Of a stretch of DNA of 64,000 bases, positions 62,277 to 64,000 are shown piece after piece (position 1 is the stretch's first letter; each line of letters begins with the position of its first letter). The position numbers and the translations under genes are program-made. A model generated the notes under the pieces. That model had not been told where the DNA came from and searched no databases. It worked only from the letters and a program-made list of their open reading frames with translations. This stretch comes from an uncultured Sphingomonadaceae bacterium (GTDB lineage: Bacteria > Pseudomonadota > Alphaproteobacteria > Sphingomonadales > Sphingomonadaceae), in NCBI GenBank assembly GCA_938050045.1, contig CALLJS010000010.1:124001-188000 (forward strand), in the 5' to 3' direction.

Positions 62277-64000
62277 TTAGCCAGGTTTTTTGTTCAAATA
62301 GACACTCAAAGGCGTATCAGAACGAATGAGCGCGCGATCAGGATTGAAATGGTCGTACATCACGGCATTTTCGAGAACGCGCTGCACATAATTTTTGGTT
62401 TCATAGACGGGGATATTTTCAATCCAATCCAAAATATCAACCTGCGGGGAGCGCGGATCACCATTGCGGCGCAACCATTTGTTCACATTACCAGGGCCAG
62501 CATTATAAGCGGCCACTGCAAGAGGATAGCTGCCATTAAAATAGCGCAGCATTTGCTGAATATAGCTAGAGCCAAGCATGACATTATAATCGGGATTGCT
62601 GGTTAATTTGCTGCGGGCATAGCTTAGGCGTAATTTGCCCGATACCTCGCGCGCGGTCGATGGAATAAGCTGCATAAGGCCGCGCGCATTAGCATGGCTG
62701 ACGGCTTCGCGGTCAAATTGGCTTTCTTGGCGGGTAATCGCATGGATTAATGTGAAATTATTTTGATGTCCTGCGGGGATGGAAATGGTTGGGAAACCAT
62801 GCGCAATAAGGCTGGCATGCCCCTCAACACGCGCATTGCGTCCAGACATGACCTGCAAGTCTGGACGCTTCAGACGCTTAGAAAGGGCAATAGCATCCAA
62901 AAACTCCGTTTCGCTCTGCGCTGCATTGGCAATAGCGCGCAAAAATAGGCTTTGTTCTTTCCAGCCGCCATAGCGCGGGGCGATTTGAGCCGCGAGATAT
63001 ACGCTGGGAACGTCACTAGCTTGCGGTGCATTGCTTACGGGCGTCGGCGCCGTGCGCGTTGGCAATTTTCGGCCCAAAGCTTCGAGCGATAATTGCCCAT
63101 AAAATTGGTCATAATAATTAGCGGCTTTTTCAAAAAATGCGTTGGCGGCAGGCAAATTACCTGCTGTGCGCATCGATTTGCCCGCCCAATATAATCCTTT
63201 GGTGCGGGTTTGCGGAGATCGTGCCGATAGGCCATATTTTTCGAACATGGCGGCTGCATCTGCTGGACGATTGAGATGGTTGAGCGCAACTTGCCCTGCG
63301 AGCCATGTCAGGCTGGTATAATCATCGCGCACACCCAGCGATTGATCGATTGGTTTTTCACCTGCTGGAACGGCATCATCCACTTTTGAAGCAATGTCAT
63401 AGGCCAATTTATATTGCTTATCATTGCGTGCAGAGCGTGCATTTTTGAGCAATATTTCATACCATTGCTCTGCATCTTCTGGCGCAAATGTTATGCTCTG
63501 GCGGTTAGCTAGCATTTGCCGCGCGCTCCAGCTATTGCCTTGATTGCGTAATTGATTGGCGCGCGCACCGATCAATCCCGCATCGCGCAGCCCTGCATCA
63601 CCAGCCGCAGTAATTTTGGCACTAGCGTCCGATGCTTTTGTGCGTATCGCTAATTGCGCTTCAAATAAAGGACGCCTTTGCGCAGATGCGCGCGGTAGAT
63701 TATTACGCGCACTGCGCACAGCACCAGCCCATAACAGCGAATCTATGCGCATGTCATGATCGTCGCTTCTCAATGCGCTGCCCATGATACTGGCCAGACG
63801 GCTCTCAATAACATCGGGTAAAGCCCCAGTGCGCCAGGCTTCTCTGCCGATGGTGATGGCTTCTTCGCGCCTGCCATTATTGGCCAATATGATTGCATAT
63901 TTGGCTTTGCCAACATTGGTAGTAGGGGCGATACGATCAAAATAATTTAATATTTGGCCTGCATTTTCGCGTTCTAAATTAATCGATTGTTCTGCAAAGC
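62277..64000 (-). CDS. soluble lytic transglycosylase (Slt-type), 5' end missing
   Basis: The frame continues beyond 63887 without a stop to the end of the window, so the start lies outside. The C-terminal SLT domain cleaves the MurNAc-GlcNAc bond of peptidoglycan with a glutamate in TRQESQFDREAVSHANARG, followed by LMQLIPSTAREV and AVAAYNAGPGNVNKWL. The N-terminal part is an alpha-helical superhelix rich in Ala and Arg (for example RTKGLYWAGKSMRTAGNL), as in Slt70-type enzymes. At least 574 residues are visible. The 3' end is 65 bases from the greB start. Confidence 0.95.
   Translation of the reverse strand, partial: FAEQSINLERENAGQILNYFDRIAPTTNVGKAKYAIILANNGRREEAITIGREAWRTGALPDVIESRLASIMGSALRSDDHDMRIDSLLWAGAVRSARNNLPRASAQRRPLFEAQLAIRTKASDASAKITAAGDAGLRDAGLIGARANQLRNQGNSWSARQMLANRQSITFAPEDAEQWYEILLKNARSARNDKQYKLAYDIASKVDDAVPAGEKPIDQSLGVRDDYTSLTWLAGQVALNHLNRPADAAAMFEKYGLSARSPQTRTKGLYWAGKSMRTAGNLPAANAFFEKAANYYDQFYGQLSLEALGRKLPTRTAPTPVSNAPQASDVPSVYLAAQIAPRYGGWKEQSLFLRAIANAAQSETEFLDAIALSKRLKRPDLQVMSGRNARVEGHASLIAHGFPTISIPAGHQNNFTLIHAITRQESQFDREAVSHANARGLMQLIPSTAREVSGKLRLSYARSKLTSNPDYNVMLGSSYIQQMLRYFNGSYPLAVAAYNAGPGNVNKWLRRNGDPRSPQVDILDWIENIPVYETKNYVQRVLENAVMYDHFNPDRALIRSDTPLSVYLNKKPG

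Noticed and set aside
1-64000. Search for CRISPR arrays, transposase genes, integrase genes, attachment sites and prophage modules
   Set aside because: No repeat-spacer pattern, no such gene products, and no long terminal inverted repeats. The single tRNA is not flanked by an integrase or a duplicated 3' end.

Overview
The window reads as a continuous piece of an alphaproteobacterial chromosome, most likely Sphingomonadales. The best evidence is a circularly permuted two-piece tmRNA gene (acceptor half first, coding half second) whose tag reads ANDNDALALAA. An HdaA-type replication regulator, a DUF2066 protein next to purM, and an lptD-surA-pdxA-rsmA operon agree with this. By eye the base composition is lower in GC than most sphingomonads. 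I see no phage, integrase, IS element or CRISPR array. Genes are densely packed on both strands, with many 1 to 8 base overlaps.

Layout. 1-4.5 kb: the 3' part of an acyl-CoA ligase, then a sulfate-activation block on the minus strand (cysD, a cysN/C fusion, cysQ). 4.7-11.8 kb (+): an O-antigen-ligase-like membrane protein, an HI0933 flavoprotein, a DEAD-box helicase with a long basic tail, a YaiI-like protein and an ABC-F ATPase. 11.8-17.7 kb (-): five nucleotide-sugar enzymes (tviB, wecB, wecC, UDP-glucuronate 4-epimerase, mannose-1-phosphate guanylyltransferase) without glycosyltransferases. 17.8-21.2 kb: two small membrane proteins, tRNA-Lys(UUU), folK, a family 5 uracil-DNA glycosylase and an L,D-transpeptidase. 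21.3-28.2 kb (-): a tight six-gene run holding both steps from agmatine to putrescine (aguA, aguB) around a membrane-anchored glutamate-synthase-like protein and two tandem exported methyltransferase paralogues, headed by an M28 lipoprotein peptidase.

28.4-38.1 kb: rpsD with a structured leader and a terminator, chorismate mutase, a rpiB-glyA-(two zinc-ribbon membrane proteins)-nrdR-trmJ run, two hydrolase-type genes, and an operon of two cysteine desulfurases plus a [2Fe-2S] ferredoxin. 38.1-44.6 kb: ssrA, a small conserved membrane protein, and rsmA, pdxA, surA and lptD on the minus strand. 44.9-48.6 kb (+): pepA-holC, ndk-GNAT, and an AT-rich orphan gene. 48.6-52.6 kb: purM and a purN fused to a YjbR-like domain (-), then DUF2066-hdaA (+). 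52.7-61.4 kb: a polyphosphate neighbourhood (ppk1-ppx, later ppk2) around rnd, an I78 inhibitor-like lipoprotein, aspS and a hydrolase. 61.5-64 kb (-): a Cys-rich exported miniprotein, greB, and a lytic transglycosylase cut by the window end.

Most of the window is housekeeping. The parts most worth a second look are the six-gene agmatine/putrescine run with exported methyltransferases, the orphan gene at 47979-48575, the PurN-YjbR fusion, the double-hairpin leader of rpsD, and a candidate nine-codon leader ORF overlapping the start of ppx.
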